DNA of 64,000 nucleotides, from contig LBMP01000001.1 of assembly GCA_001184205.1 (NCBI GenBank), positions 1,454,001 through 1,518,000 on the forward strand, in the 5' to 3' direction. A model generated the notes under the pieces. It was not told the DNA's origin and ran no database searches. It worked only from the letters and a program-made list of their open reading frames with translations. The stretch is from Desulfocarbo indianensis. GTDB lineage: Bacteria; Desulfobacterota; Desulfarculia; Desulfarculales; Desulfarculaceae. A program made the position numbers and the translations under genes. Shown here piece after piece: positions 7,750 through 16,214 of the stretch. Position 1 is the first letter of the stretch. The number at the start of each line of letters is the position of its first letter.

Positions 7750-9045
7750 ATGAGCGTGGAGCCGCGCGTTTCCCTTCTTGATATGGTGTCTTGCCTGTCC
7801 TCGGCGCTGGACTTGGTCAGCCCCGCCGTGGTTAACCATCAAAAAAGGACGGCTTTCATCGCCACCTGCCTGGCGGAGGAAATGGGCCTGCCCCTGCAGG
7901 AGCAGGTGGCCGTCATGACCGCCGGCCTGCTGCACGACTGCGGGGCGCTTTCCCTGCAAAGCAAGCTGGACGCCCTGTGCTTCGACGCCGACCAGGAGGA
8001 CATGCACACCCACTGCGAAGTGGGAGCCGTGTTTCTGGGAAAGATGGAGCAGCGCTTTCCCGGCATGGCCCAACTGGGCCTGACCGACTTGGTGCGTTTC
8101 CACCACGTGAACTGGGACGAGGGACGCGGCGAGGAAATGGCGGGACGCCCGGTGAGCCCCGCGAGCCATTTGATCCACCTGGCCGACCGGGTGGAGGTGC
8201 TCATCCAGCGCGGCGTGGAGCCCCTGGGGCAGGTGCCGGGAATCGTGCGGCGGGTGTTCCAGGAGAGGGACCGCCTGTTTCTGCCCGAGCAGGTGGAGGC
8301 CTTCGCCAGCCTGGCCGGGCGGGAATTCTTTTGGCTGGCCTTGATCTATCCAGAATTCCTGGAAGATACCCTGGTCGAGAAGTCGGCGGCGGGGCCCCTG
8401 GTGCAATTGGACTTGCCGGGCATCGTAAACCTGGCCCAAATCTTTGCCGAAATAGTGGATTTCCGCAGCCGTTTCACCGCCACCCATTCCAGCGGCGTGG
8501 CCGTGGTGGCCAAGCTTTTAGCGGAAAAGGCCGGTTTTTCAGAGGTCGAAAGCCGGCTCATGTCGGTGGCCGGCTACCTGCATGACTTGGGAAAGTTGGC
8601 GGTTCCCAGGGAGATATTGGAAAAACCCGGCCCCCTGACCACCGCCGAATTCAACGTGATGAAGGCCCATCCCTTCCATGCCTACCGCCTGCTGACCCCC
8701 ATACGTCAGTTGGAAATGGTGGCGCCCTGGGTTTCGCATCATCATGAAACCCTGGATGGCCAGGGCTATCCGTTTCATCTGGCGGCCAAGGATATTTGCC
8801 TTGGCGCCCGCATCCTGACGGTTTCGGATATATTCACCGCCCTCACCGAGGACAGGCCTTACCGTCTGGGCCTGCCCTTGGACGAAGCGGTCTCCGTGCT
8901 GGAATCCATGGTAAAGGATGGAAAACTGGACGGGTTGGCGGTGTCCCTGCTCGCCGGCAATCGCGCTGAATTCAATGACATGCGCCAGATGGTGCAGGCC
9001 AAGGCCGTGTGCGGCTACGCAGACATACAGCCTTATTCCAAATGA
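7750..9045 (+). CDS. Tandem HD / HD-GYP domain protein (putative c-di-GMP phosphodiesterase)
   Basis: A 431-residue soluble protein with two HD domains. The first (about residues 20-190) has AGLLHDCG and VRFHHVNWDEG. The second (about 220-420) has GYLHDLGK, then HHHETLDGQGYPF and VSDIFTALTEDRPYR, the HD-GYP signature that hydrolyses cyclic di-GMP to pGpG/GMP. The GYP motif is intact (GQGYP). No receiver or transmembrane domain is present, so the N-terminal HD may be regulatory. It begins 62 bases after the permease stop. A second HD-GYP gene lies at the right end of the window. Confidence 0.88.
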   Translation: MSVEPRVSLLDMVSCLSSALDLVSPAVVNHQKRTAFIATCLAEEMGLPLQEQVAVMTAGLLHDCGALSLQSKLDALCFDADQEDMHTHCEVGAVFLGKMEQRFPGMAQLGLTDLVRFHHVNWDEGRGEEMAGRPVSPASHLIHLADRVEVLIQRGVEPLGQVPGIVRRVFQERDRLFLPEQVEAFASLAGREFFWLALIYPEFLEDTLVEKSAAGPLVQLDLPGIVNLAQIFAEIVDFRSRFTATHSSGVAVVAKLLAEKAGFSEVESRLMSVAGYLHDLGKLAVPREILEKPGPLTTAEFNVMKAHPFHAYRLLTPIRQLEMVAPWVSHHHETLDGQGYPFHLAAKDICLGARILTVSDIFTALTEDRPYRLGLPLDEAVSVLESMVKDGKLDGLAVSLLAGNRAEFNDMRQMVQAKAVCGYADIQPYSK

Positions 9046-9082
9046 ATCCGGAATAAAAAAGCGTCTTTCGCCGCCCCCAGGC

Positions 9083-9124
9083 TTGACATGGCCTGGCTAA
9101 ATAAGTATATTAGTACCAGAATAC
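9083..9124 (+). promoter_or_regulatory. Sigma-70 promoter with imperfect dyad, rrf2 operon
   Basis: TTGACA (9083-9088), a 17-base spacer and TATATT (9106-9111) form a near-consensus promoter. An imperfect 20-bp dyad with outer arms GTAT/ATAC around GTAC (9105-9124) covers the -10 box, suggesting autoregulation by the Rrf2 protein encoded next. Confidence 0.75.
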
Positions 9125-9142
9125 CGTTTAGTGAGGTGTCTC

Positions 9143-9571
9143 ATGGCCAACATGTTGAAAATATCAGAGGCCGCTTCCCTGGCCCTGCACACCATGGCCC
9201 TTTTGGCCTCCAGCCAGGGGACCACCCGGGCCACTTGGGAAATCGCCAAAACCCTCCGGGTTTCCGAGGCCCACCTGGCCAAGGTGATGCAGCGCCTGGG
9301 CCGCGCCGGGCTGGTGAGAAGCCAGCGCGGGCCGGGAGGGGGCTTCTCCCTGGGAAGGGCGCCCGAGAGCATAACCTTGCTGGACGTTTACGAGGCCACC
9401 GAGGGCCCCTGGGAAGCGCCCGGCTGCCTTCTGGGGCGGCCGGCCTGCAACGGCAACTGCATCCTGGGGGATCTTCTGGAGCAAGTGGGGGGGCAGATGC
9501 GCCAGTATTTCGCCCAAACCCGGCTTTCCGACCTGCGGGGCGAATTTTTGCGGGAGGAAAAGTATGCCTGA
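9143..9571 (+). CDS. Rrf2-family Fe-S-type transcriptional regulator
   Basis: A 142-residue regulator. The N-terminal winged helix (about residues 1-80) has the Rrf2 pattern: ISEAASLALHTMALLA, LRVSEAHLAKVMQRL and LVRSQRGPGGGFSLGR. The later region carries the three conserved cysteines in GCLLGRPACNGNCILGD, which bind a [2Fe-2S] or [4Fe-4S] cluster in IscR/NsrR/RsrR relatives. It probably senses redox, NO or iron-sulfur status. ATG 9143 follows GAGGTG; an in-frame GTG four codons earlier overlaps that ribosome site. The coding end overlaps the next ferredoxin gene by 8 bases. Confidence 0.93.
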   Translation: MANMLKISEAASLALHTMALLASSQGTTRATWEIAKTLRVSEAHLAKVMQRLGRAGLVRSQRGPGGGFSLGRAPESITLLDVYEATEGPWEAPGCLLGRPACNGNCILGDLLEQVGGQMRQYFAQTRLSDLRGEFLREEKYA

Positions 9572-10307
9572 CAACCGCAAGATAATCGAGATAGACGAGG
9601 AGCGGTGCGACGGTTGCGGCCAGTGCATCCTGGCTTGCGCCGAGGGAGCCCTGCGGATCGTGGACGGCAAGGCCCGCTTGGTGGGCGACATATATTGCGA
9701 CGGCCTGGGGGCCTGCCTGGGCGAATGCCCCCAGGGCGCCTTGCGCATCATAGAGCGCCCCGCCGAGGCCTTTGACGAGGAAGCGGTGGAGGAGCTTTTG
9801 GCCGGGAAGGAACCGGGCCCGGCGGCCGCGCCTGCGGCCCATGGCTGTCCCAGCGCCGCGGCCATGACCCTGCCGCCCGCGGGCGGCCCCATGCCCGCCG
9901 CCGCGCCCCAGGCCAGCCGGCTGGGGCATTGGCCGGTGAAGCTGCAACTCATGAACCCCCAGGCCCCCTTCCTGCAAGGCGCGGATATGGTGCTCCTGGC
10001 CGATTGCGCGGCCGTGGCCATACCTGATTTGCACCGGAGGTTCCTGGAGGGCGCGGCGGTGGCCCTGGCCTGTCCCAAGCTGGACGACGCCGAGGCCCAC
10101 GCGGCCAAGCTGGCCCAGTTGCTGGCCGGCGCGCGGCCCCGCTCCATCAAGGTGGTGCACATGGAGGTGCCTTGCTGCAAGGGGCTGGAGTGGATCGTGG
10201 CCCAGGCCCTGGAGCGCTCGGGGCTTAGGGTTCCGGTGGAGAGCGTGGTGATCGGCCGGGACGGCGCGGAACGCGAGGATTTGCTGCCCGCGGCGGCCTT
10301 GGCTTAA
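9564..10307 (+). CDS. Dicluster 4Fe-4S ferredoxin-type protein
   Basis: A 247-residue cytoplasmic iron-sulfur protein. The N-terminal 60 residues hold two 4Fe-4S motifs (CDGCGQCILAC and CDGLGACLGEC), each ending with a downstream CP or CA. A Pro/Ala-rich linker (about 85-120) leads to a C-terminal domain of about 125 residues containing VALACPKLDD and MEVPCCKGLEW, so additional cysteines. Proteins of this type typically follow Rrf2 regulators in sulfate reducers. An electron-transfer or redox-sensing partner role is likely, but no enzymatic reaction can be assigned. It overlaps the regulator gene by 8 bases. Confidence 0.85.
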   Translation: MPDNRKIIEIDEERCDGCGQCILACAEGALRIVDGKARLVGDIYCDGLGACLGECPQGALRIIERPAEAFDEEAVEELLAGKEPGPAAAPAAHGCPSAAAMTLPPAGGPMPAAAPQASRLGHWPVKLQLMNPQAPFLQGADMVLLADCAAVAIPDLHRRFLEGAAVALACPKLDDAEAHAAKLAQLLAGARPRSIKVVHMEVPCCKGLEWIVAQALERSGLRVPVESVVIGRDGAEREDLLPAAALA

Positions 10308-10340
10308 GGCGGAGGCCGGCCAAGCGAGAGGAGGCGGATC

Positions 10341-10982
10341 ATGGGAAAGATGATGTGCCCTGGACAAGACACCGCTTTTTGGCGGCCGGGCGATATCTAC
10401 GAGGTGCCCTGCTCCCAATGCGGCCATGAGCTGGAGTTCTTCAAGGACGACGTGAGCCGCCGTTGCCTGGGCTGCGGCGCCCGGGTGCAGAATCCTAAGC
10501 TGAACCTGGGCTGCGCCCAGTGGTGCGAGCACGCCAAGCAGTGCCTGGGCTACGACCCCAAGGAGGTGATGCTCTCCGAGGGTGACGACACCACCCTGGT
10601 GGACAAGCTCATCGCCGGGCTCAAGGCCCAATTGGCCGGCGACCAAGAGGGCGTGAGCCGGGGGCTGGTCTTCTTGGAAAACGCCAAGGAGGTTCTCAAG
10701 CGGCGGGGGCCCCAGGAATTGGACCCCAAGGTGGTGCTGGCCGCCGCGCTCTTGGGCGGCTTGAGCCCCCAAGGGGCCCGCGAGGTCATGGACCAGGCCG
10801 GCTTGCCCTGGGAGGCTGCGGACCGGGTGGAGGCGCTGCTTAGGGGCGAGGACACCGCCAGCCAGGAGGCCCTGGTGCGGGATGACGCCGTGCGCCTGGC
10901 CGAACCCCCCGACCCCGCGGCCATGGCCACGGCGGCGGGCCGCGAACTGGCCCGGGCCCTGAGCGCCCGGCTGGGAGCCTGA
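10341..10982 (+). CDS. Cys-rich protein with zinc-ribbon-like N-terminus and HD-like C-terminus
   Basis: A 213-residue protein. The N-terminal 70 residues contain paired cysteines (PCSQCGHELEFF, RRCLGCGARV, LGCAQWCEHAKQCLG), a zinc-ribbon or Fe-S-like pattern. The C-terminal part (about 80-160) is helical (DPKVVLAAALLGGLSPQGAREVMDQAGL). Homologues are often annotated as phosphohydrolase because of a partial HD-like fold, but no HD dyad is visible here, so catalysis is doubtful. It is the third gene of the Rrf2 operon, and co-regulation with a ferredoxin supports an Fe-S-related role. Confidence 0.75.
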   Translation: MGKMMCPGQDTAFWRPGDIYEVPCSQCGHELEFFKDDVSRRCLGCGARVQNPKLNLGCAQWCEHAKQCLGYDPKEVMLSEGDDTTLVDKLIAGLKAQLAGDQEGVSRGLVFLENAKEVLKRRGPQELDPKVVLAAALLGGLSPQGAREVMDQAGLPWEAADRVEALLRGEDTASQEALVRDDAVRLAEPPDPAAMATAAGRELARALSARLGA

Positions 10983-11012
10983 TCCGAAAATTTCCCTTTT
11001 TTGTGAACCAGC

Positions 11013-11049
11013 GAGGCCGGTCTTGCCCCAGGGGGGCGGGACCGGCCTC
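11013..11049. other. Intergenic stem-loop after the Rrf2 operon
   Basis: Perfect inverted repeat GAGGCCGGTC / GACCGGCCTC with a 17-base loop, 31 bases after the operon's last stop. No T-tract follows, so it may be a 3'-end stabiliser rather than a terminator. Confidence 0.6.
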
Positions 11050-11209
11050 GGCGATTGCGGCCCGTTGCTTGAGGGGGCCTTGGCTTCAGCCATTTTTTCA
11101 AGTGGTTAAGCAGGCGCTGCCTCTTCCGGGAGCCCGCCCCGCTTAGCCTCGAACCGGGGCGGCGGGCAAGGGCGCAACCCGCGGCCCGATAGCGGAAAAA
11201 GCGAAACCA

Positions 11210-11254
11210 GCGGCTTGGGGAGCCCCGCGCCGGGGCCCAAGCCGCTTGTTTTTT
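11210..11254 (+). terminator. Intrinsic terminator just upstream of the kinase gene
   Basis: Perfect 10-bp stem GCGGCTTGGG/CCCAAGCCGC followed by TTGTTTTTT. It is 228 bases after the Rrf2 operon and directly in front of the kinase reading frame. Confidence 0.8.
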
Positions 11255-11318
11255 GACTCTCGTTCAGGCTAACCTTCTCAGCGGGAAGCAAATCCCAAGC
11301 AAGCCCGCGGCTAATCGG

Positions 11319-13166
11319 GTGCGTCAAAACGGAACGTCGAAGCCGGTGAATTACCGCATATCCATCTTCGTCAAGCTGCTTCTGTTCATCATCCCCTTGG
11401 TGTGCATACCCATTGCCGTGGTGGGCTATTACTCCATCCAAGCCTCGGTGGAGAGGGTCAACCGCCTGGTCAGGCACGAACAGATGGTGCAGGTGGAGGC
11501 GGTGGCCCAGAAGATCGACCAGGTTTTTTACAATTGTCGGATCGATCTGGAAACCATCACCGGCCTGCCGGTCTTGGAGGACTTTCGCCTGGCCAGGCTG
11601 TTCCGCCTGGAAGCCGAGGCCGAGTTCAACAAGGAAAACCTGATCAAGTTTTTCCGGGACGTGCTGGCGCGGACGCCGTTCTACTACAGCATCCGCTTTT
11701 CGGATTTGGCCGGCCGGGACTTGATCGCCGTGGGCCGCGGGGGCGAGGCCCCCTTCAGCGCCGCTTTGAACGGCAGGGCTTTTCTGGATAGCCCGGCCAA
11801 TATCAAGATAGACGGGATTTTCATTTCCAACCTGGTCAATTCGAGGCAGCGGCGCGGTTTCATCCTGCATTGCGCCAAGCCGTTTTATTACGGCGGCGGC
11901 GAACTGGCCGGGCTGGTGGTGATCGATCTGGACTTCGAAAAGATCATCGAGCTGGTCAAGGGCATCCACGTGGGCCAGAGGGGTTATTCGTTTTTGGTGG
12001 ACAACCTGGGCCGCACCCTGATACACCCGGTTTATCCTCCATATCAATATCATCTGGGCAATTATCAGAACCCCAGCGTGGCCGGGCTGGTCAAAAGCAT
12101 GATGACCGGCGGGACGGGCTGGGAGAACTATACTCTCGACGGCGAGAAAAAAGTGGCGGCCTTCGCCCCCATCAAAATCATGGACTGGTCCCTGGCGGTG
12201 ACCATACCCATGGAGGAGTTCGGGCGCGAGGCCGAAGCCATCAAGACCACGGTCATTCAGACCGTGGCCGCCACCTTGCTGGTCACGCTGTTGGGCGTCT
12301 CCATATTGTCCTACAACCTTCTGCGGCCGGTGCGCCGGCTGGTGGGCGCCACCAACCGGCTGGCCCGCGGCGACCTGGACCAGGAGATACCCGTGCAATC
12401 GCACGACGAGTTGGGCGACCTCACCCGTTCGTTCAACCGCATGGTGCGCAATCTGTCGCAGAGCCAGCGCGAGCTGGTGCGTTCGGAAAAGCTGATATCC
12501 CTGGGCCGGCTGTCGGCCGGCATGGCCCATGAAATCCGCAATCCCTTGAACGCCATGAAGGGGGCCATGACCCATATCAAGCAGCGCTATGCCCAGGACG
12601 CCTTCATCCAGCAATACGCCGGCCTGGTCTCCGAGGAAATCGACCGCCTGAACCGGGTGGTCTCGGAGGTGCTCTATTTCGCCAAGCAGGCCCCCCCCAA
12701 GCCGGCGAGGGCCGATCTGAACAAGGTGGTTCTGGAAACCCAGACCATGCTGGCCGACGAGGCGGCCCAGCGCGGGGTGCGTTTCCGGAATTACCTGGGC
12801 GGCGGCCTGCCCCTGATAAACCTGGACGAGCACCAGATCGAGCAGGTGCTCTTGAACCTGATCATCAACGCCTTCGCCGCCCTTGAAGACGGGGGCGGCA
12901 TCCGGTTCATAACCCGCCTGCGGGAGCCCGGATTGGACCAGGTGGAGTTGATCGTGGAAGACGACGGAACGGGCATAAGCGAGGAGGACCTGGCCAACGT
13001 GTGCGATCCTTTTTTTACCACCAAGGAGGACGGCACCGGCCTGGGCCTGCCCTTAAGCCTGGGCATCGTGGAGGCCCATGACGGCTCGCTGGCCATTGAG
13101 AGCCACGCCGGCATGGGAACCAGAGTGACCATAACCCTGCCCGTTCAAGGCCCCACCCTGGAGTGA
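11319..13166 (+). CDS. Membrane histidine kinase with Cache-type sensor (NtrB-like partner)
   Basis: Sensor kinase. A transmembrane helix (FVKLLLFIIPLVCIPIAVVG) is followed by an extracytoplasmic dCache-like domain of about 250 residues and a second helix (TVAATLLVTLLGVSILSY). A HAMP domain (LVGATNRLARGDLDQEIP) and a HisKA domain with phosphoacceptor MAHEIRNPLNAMK come next. The HATPase_c domain has its N box (NLIINAFAAL), DDGTGI and GTGLGLPLS. The start is uncertain: GTG 11319 or 11346 is plausible, while a TTG at 11253 lies in the terminator T-tract and is unlikely. It ends 6 bases before its cognate regulator gene and probably detects the ligand of the neighbouring ABC system. Confidence 0.92.
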   Translation: MRQNGTSKPVNYRISIFVKLLLFIIPLVCIPIAVVGYYSIQASVERVNRLVRHEQMVQVEAVAQKIDQVFYNCRIDLETITGLPVLEDFRLARLFRLEAEAEFNKENLIKFFRDVLARTPFYYSIRFSDLAGRDLIAVGRGGEAPFSAALNGRAFLDSPANIKIDGIFISNLVNSRQRRGFILHCAKPFYYGGGELAGLVVIDLDFEKIIELVKGIHVGQRGYSFLVDNLGRTLIHPVYPPYQYHLGNYQNPSVAGLVKSMMTGGTGWENYTLDGEKKVAAFAPIKIMDWSLAVTIPMEEFGREAEAIKTTVIQTVAATLLVTLLGVSILSYNLLRPVRRLVGATNRLARGDLDQEIPVQSHDELGDLTRSFNRMVRNLSQSQRELVRSEKLISLGRLSAGMAHEIRNPLNAMKGAMTHIKQRYAQDAFIQQYAGLVSEEIDRLNRVVSEVLYFAKQAPPKPARADLNKVVLETQTMLADEAAQRGVRFRNYLGGGLPLINLDEHQIEQVLLNLIINAFAALEDGGGIRFITRLREPGLDQVELIVEDDGTGISEEDLANVCDPFFTTKEDGTGLGLPLSLGIVEAHDGSLAIESHAGMGTRVTITLPVQGPTLE

Positions 13167-13172
13167 GACCAC

Positions 13173-14576
13173 ATGGCCGAGTTTAAAACCATCCTGGTGG
13201 TGGACGATCGCATGAGCACTCTCAAGGTGCTGATGCTGTTCCTGGCCGACAACGGCTACCAGGTGTTGCAGGCCAGCAGCGGCGAGGAGGCCTTGCGCAT
13301 CTTCGCGGAGCGCCTGGACATCGACGTGGTGCTGGCCGATCTCAAGATGCCGGGCATGAGCGGCCTGGACCTCTACCGGAGGATGATCGATATCCGGCCC
13401 GCGCCGCCGTTCATCATAATGACCGCCTTCGCCACGGTGGAAAGCGCCGTCAAGGCCATGAAGGAAGGCGTGGCCGATTACCTGATCAAGCCCCTTAATT
13501 TCGAGGAGCTGCCCATCGTCCTGGCCAAGGCCTGCCGCCAGGCCGAAATGGCCCGCGAACTGGCCAGCCTGCGCCGCCGGGTGAGCGAGGAAGGCACCTT
13601 CCACGGCATCATCGGGGCCAGCCCCGCCATGCTGGCCATCTTCGACATGGTGCGCACCGTGGGCCCCACCGACGCCTCGGTGTTGATAACCGGGGAAACC
13701 GGCACCGGCAAGGAGCTTATGGCCCGGGCCATCCACCAGGAATCCGAGCGCCGCGACAAGACCATCGTCTGCATCAACTGCGCCGCGCTCACCGAAAGCC
13801 TCCTGGAGGCCGAACTGTTCGGCTACGTGCGGGGGGCCTTCACCGGCGCCCACGGCGACAAGGCCGGCCGCCTGGAGATGGCCGACGGCGGCACCTTGTT
13901 CCTGGACGAGATAGGCAACATGTCCCTGGCCCTGCAAACCAAGTTCCTGCGCTTTCTGCAGGACGGCACCTTCGAGCCGGTGGGCTCCACCGAGACCAAG
14001 CAGGTGGACGTCCGCCTGGTGGCGGCCACCAACGCCGATCTGGAGGCGCAGATAGCTTCCGGCCGCTTCATTCACGACCTGCTGTACCGCATCGAGGTGA
14101 TCGCCATAAAGGTGCCGCCCCTCCGCGAAAGGGTGGAGGACATACCGCTTCTGGTGGATCATTTCCTGAGCCAATACGCCGGCAGGTATAAAAGAGAACT
14201 ACAGGGCGTTTCAACGGAAACCATGCAGGCCCTGACCCGCTATTCCTGGCCGGGCAACGTGCGGGAACTGAAAAACTGCCTGGCCAGCAGCGTTATCCTT
14301 TCCAAGGGGCCCCGCCTGAATCTGGCGGATTTGCCGGAAAAGACCAAGGCCAAGACGCTGGCCGCGCCCTGTCCCGCCCCCCTGGAGGACATCCCCGAGG
14401 GCGGCATGACCTTGCGGGACATGGAATGCGACCTGATCAGCGTCACCCTCAAGCGCTGCCGGGGCAACAAGACCCTGGCCGCCAAGATGCTGGGCATCTC
14501 TCGCAAGGGCCTCTACGAAAAAATGGAGCGGCTGGGCATAAAGGGAAACGCGGGCTCCAACGGAGAGGGAGCTTGA
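13173..14576 (+). CDS. Sigma-54-dependent response regulator (NtrC family)
   Basis: A 467-residue two-component activator. The receiver domain (about 1-125) has DD near the start, the phospho-Asp in VVLADLKMPG and the conserved Lys in YLIKPL. The central AAA+ domain (about 140-380) has Walker A GETGTGKE, the sigma-54 contact loop RGAFTGA, Walker B GGTLFLDEIG and the arginine finger region. The C-terminal Fis-type HTH is NKTLAAKMLGISRKGLYEKMERLG. It is phosphorylated by the kinase encoded just upstream. A strong sigma-54 promoter lies 1.55 kb downstream, in front of the transporter genes, making that the likely target. Its TGA overlaps the TTG start of the next gene. Confidence 0.96.
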   Translation: MAEFKTILVVDDRMSTLKVLMLFLADNGYQVLQASSGEEALRIFAERLDIDVVLADLKMPGMSGLDLYRRMIDIRPAPPFIIMTAFATVESAVKAMKEGVADYLIKPLNFEELPIVLAKACRQAEMARELASLRRRVSEEGTFHGIIGASPAMLAIFDMVRTVGPTDASVLITGETGTGKELMARAIHQESERRDKTIVCINCAALTESLLEAELFGYVRGAFTGAHGDKAGRLEMADGGTLFLDEIGNMSLALQTKFLRFLQDGTFEPVGSTETKQVDVRLVAATNADLEAQIASGRFIHDLLYRIEVIAIKVPPLRERVEDIPLLVDHFLSQYAGRYKRELQGVSTETMQALTRYSWPGNVRELKNCLASSVILSKGPRLNLADLPEKTKAKTLAAPCPAPLEDIPEGGMTLRDMECDLISVTLKRCRGNKTLAAKMLGISRKGLYEKMERLGIKGNAGSNGEGA

Positions 14577-15844
14577 GGGGCGCGGGGCGCATAGCGGCCC
14601 TGGCCTGCCTGCTGTGCCTTTTTAGCCTGGGCCCCGCCCCGGCCGAGGAAGCCGGAGATATCGTCCTGGGAGCGCCCACCTCCCTGACCACGGTGGAAGG
14701 GACGGAAAGCCTGATGGCGGCCCGCCTGGCGGTGGAGGAGATCAACCGCGCCGGCGGGGTGCTCATCGGCAGCCAGCGGCGCCGGCTTAAGCTGGAGGCC
14801 GTGGACCTCAAGGAGGTCAAGACCGCCGCTCCGCCGGGCCGGGCGGTGGCCAGGCTGCGGGAATTCATCCTGGAGAAGAAGCCGCGGGCCCTGGTGATAG
14901 GCCCCTTCCGCTCGGAGGTCCTCCTGGCCTCCATGGACCTTTTGGCCGAACACAAGATCCCCACCGTGAGCTGCATCGCCATGTCGCCGGCGGTGGACGC
15001 CAAGATACTGAGCGACCCCAAATACAAATTCATTTTTCGGGTGGGGCTGAACAACAAATACCTGGCGACCTACCTGATCGAAACCATGAAGCTCTTGAAA
15101 CGCAAGTTCGGCTTCGACCGGGTATTCATCCTCAACCAGGACGTGGCCTGGGCCCGCTCCACCGCCTATCTGATGATAAAGCTCTATTTCAACCGCAAGG
15201 GATGGCGGGTGCTGGGCCAGGAGAACCTGGCCGAGGGAGCCGCGGATTTTAAAGCCGCCCTCGGACGGGCCCGAGAGCGCCGGGCCCAGGTCCTGCTGGC
15301 CATCTTCGACACGCCCTCCAGCCGCGCCCTGGTGGAGCAGTGGCACGAGCAGGGCTCGCGGGCGGCGCTCTGCGGCTTCATCTCCCCGGTCTCCGGGCCC
15401 GGAGCCTGGGCCGATTTCCAGGGCAACCTGGCGGGCGTCATGAACGTAATCTTCGAATTGGGCAATATCCCCTCGGCCAAATACCGGCCGGCCACGGATT
15501 TCTACCGGGCTTTCCAGGCCCGCTACGGCCACGCCATCCAGGCGGGCCACGGCCCCGCCCCGGCCTATGAATCGGTGCGCATCCTGGCCGAGGCCATGGA
15601 GCGCGCCGGCAGCCTGGACCCCGACCGGGTGGCCGCCGCCCTGGAAGCCACCGACCGCCAGGGAGCCATGGGCCGGGTGCGCTTTCACCGAGGGCACCAG
15701 GCGGTGTTCGGGCAGGACCCCCAGAGCGAGGCCTTGTCCTGCGTGGTGCAGTGGAGCGGCAAGGGGGAGCGCAAGATAGTGCATCCCCAGGCCCTGGCCG
15801 AGGAAGAGATAAAACTGCCGCGCGCGGGCAAGCCGGGCGGCTAA
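14573..15844 (+). CDS. Branched-chain-type ABC substrate-binding protein, coupled to the two-component genes
   Basis: A 423-residue periplasmic binding protein of the Peripla_BP_6/LivK type with a signal peptide (IAALACLLCLFSLGPAPA). It starts at TTG 14573, preceded by GAGAGGGAG, and overlaps the regulator stop. It is a paralogue of the second binding protein: KPRALVIGPFRSEVLLASMDL against KPNALVVGPFRSEALMAGMDL, both 423 residues before start trimming. Because it is translated with the kinase and regulator and separated from the permease genes by a promoter, it may be a sensory partner of the Cache kinase rather than the main transport subunit. That role is inference. Confidence 0.9.
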   Translation: MRGAGRIAALACLLCLFSLGPAPAEEAGDIVLGAPTSLTTVEGTESLMAARLAVEEINRAGGVLIGSQRRRLKLEAVDLKEVKTAAPPGRAVARLREFILEKKPRALVIGPFRSEVLLASMDLLAEHKIPTVSCIAMSPAVDAKILSDPKYKFIFRVGLNNKYLATYLIETMKLLKRKFGFDRVFILNQDVAWARSTAYLMIKLYFNRKGWRVLGQENLAEGAADFKAALGRARERRAQVLLAIFDTPSSRALVEQWHEQGSRAALCGFISPVSGPGAWADFQGNLAGVMNVIFELGNIPSAKYRPATDFYRAFQARYGHAIQAGHGPAPAYESVRILAEAMERAGSLDPDRVAAALEATDRQGAMGRVRFHRGHQAVFGQDPQSEALSCVVQWSGKGERKIVHPQALAEEEIKLPRAGKPGG

Positions 15845-16125
15845 CCCTCATGATATACGCGGTCAAAAGGACTTTTTCTCACAAGGACCCCGGCCGCCGT
15901 TACCTTTTATCCCGATCCGGGCCCAACGTTACAATAAGTGACGCACCGCGGGGCCGGCGGAAAAATAGACATACAAAATAAATGGTTATACTCATCTAGT
16001 CCGCGTAAAAACCCCGGGTTTTCCCGGTAGTGTCACTATCCTTCACGATTCCACTTGCGGCGGCCCTCAAAAACCCGTTCGCAATTAAATAGTTAATCAA
16101 GCAGGTTATTCGCATGGGCCCCCAA
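15845..16125. other. Regulatory intergenic region upstream of the transporter operon
   Basis: No credible gene. Two dyads may be activator sites: AAAACCC-C-GGGTTTT (16008-16022) and TAGTG-T-CACTA (16028-16038), about 90-120 bases upstream of the sigma-54 promoter. A short minus-strand reading frame across this region is rejected. Confidence 0.5.
16008..16038 (+). promoter_or_regulatory. Candidate upstream activator sites for the NtrC-type regulator
   Basis: Two adjacent dyads, AAAACCC-C-GGGTTTT (16008-16022) and TAGTG-T-CACTA (16028-16038). They sit at a distance typical of bacterial enhancer sites relative to the sigma-54 promoter at 16126. Confidence 0.5.
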
Positions 16126-16141
16126 TGGCACGACCCGTGCT
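16126..16141 (+). promoter_or_regulatory. Sigma-54 promoter of the transport operon
   Basis: TGGCAC-N5-GTGCT matches the -24/-12 consensus TGGCAC-N5-TTGCW at all but one base, with the obligatory 10-base gap between GG and GC. Predicted transcription start is near 16152, about 63 bases before the next ATG. Confidence 0.8.
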
Positions 16142-16214
16142 TGCGTATTAGGGCTGTCGCATCTTGGATCAGCTTCTTTGAATCCAAGTTCCTTAAACAA
16201 TCGGGAGGGTGCTC

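Larger units (their letters stand above)
10983..11318. other. Hairpin-rich intergenic region before the histidine kinase
   Basis: No credible gene. It contains a perfect 10-bp stem-loop at 11013-11049, a second GC-rich hairpin around CCGCCCCG/CGGGGCGG (about 11140-11175), and an intrinsic terminator at 11210-11254. The last could end the Rrf2 operon or act as an attenuator in the kinase leader. Confidence 0.6.

Noticed and set aside
15996..16187. Small minus-strand reading frame upstream of the transport operon
   Set aside because: Overlaps the sigma-54 promoter and its upstream dyads; no ribosome site or family match.
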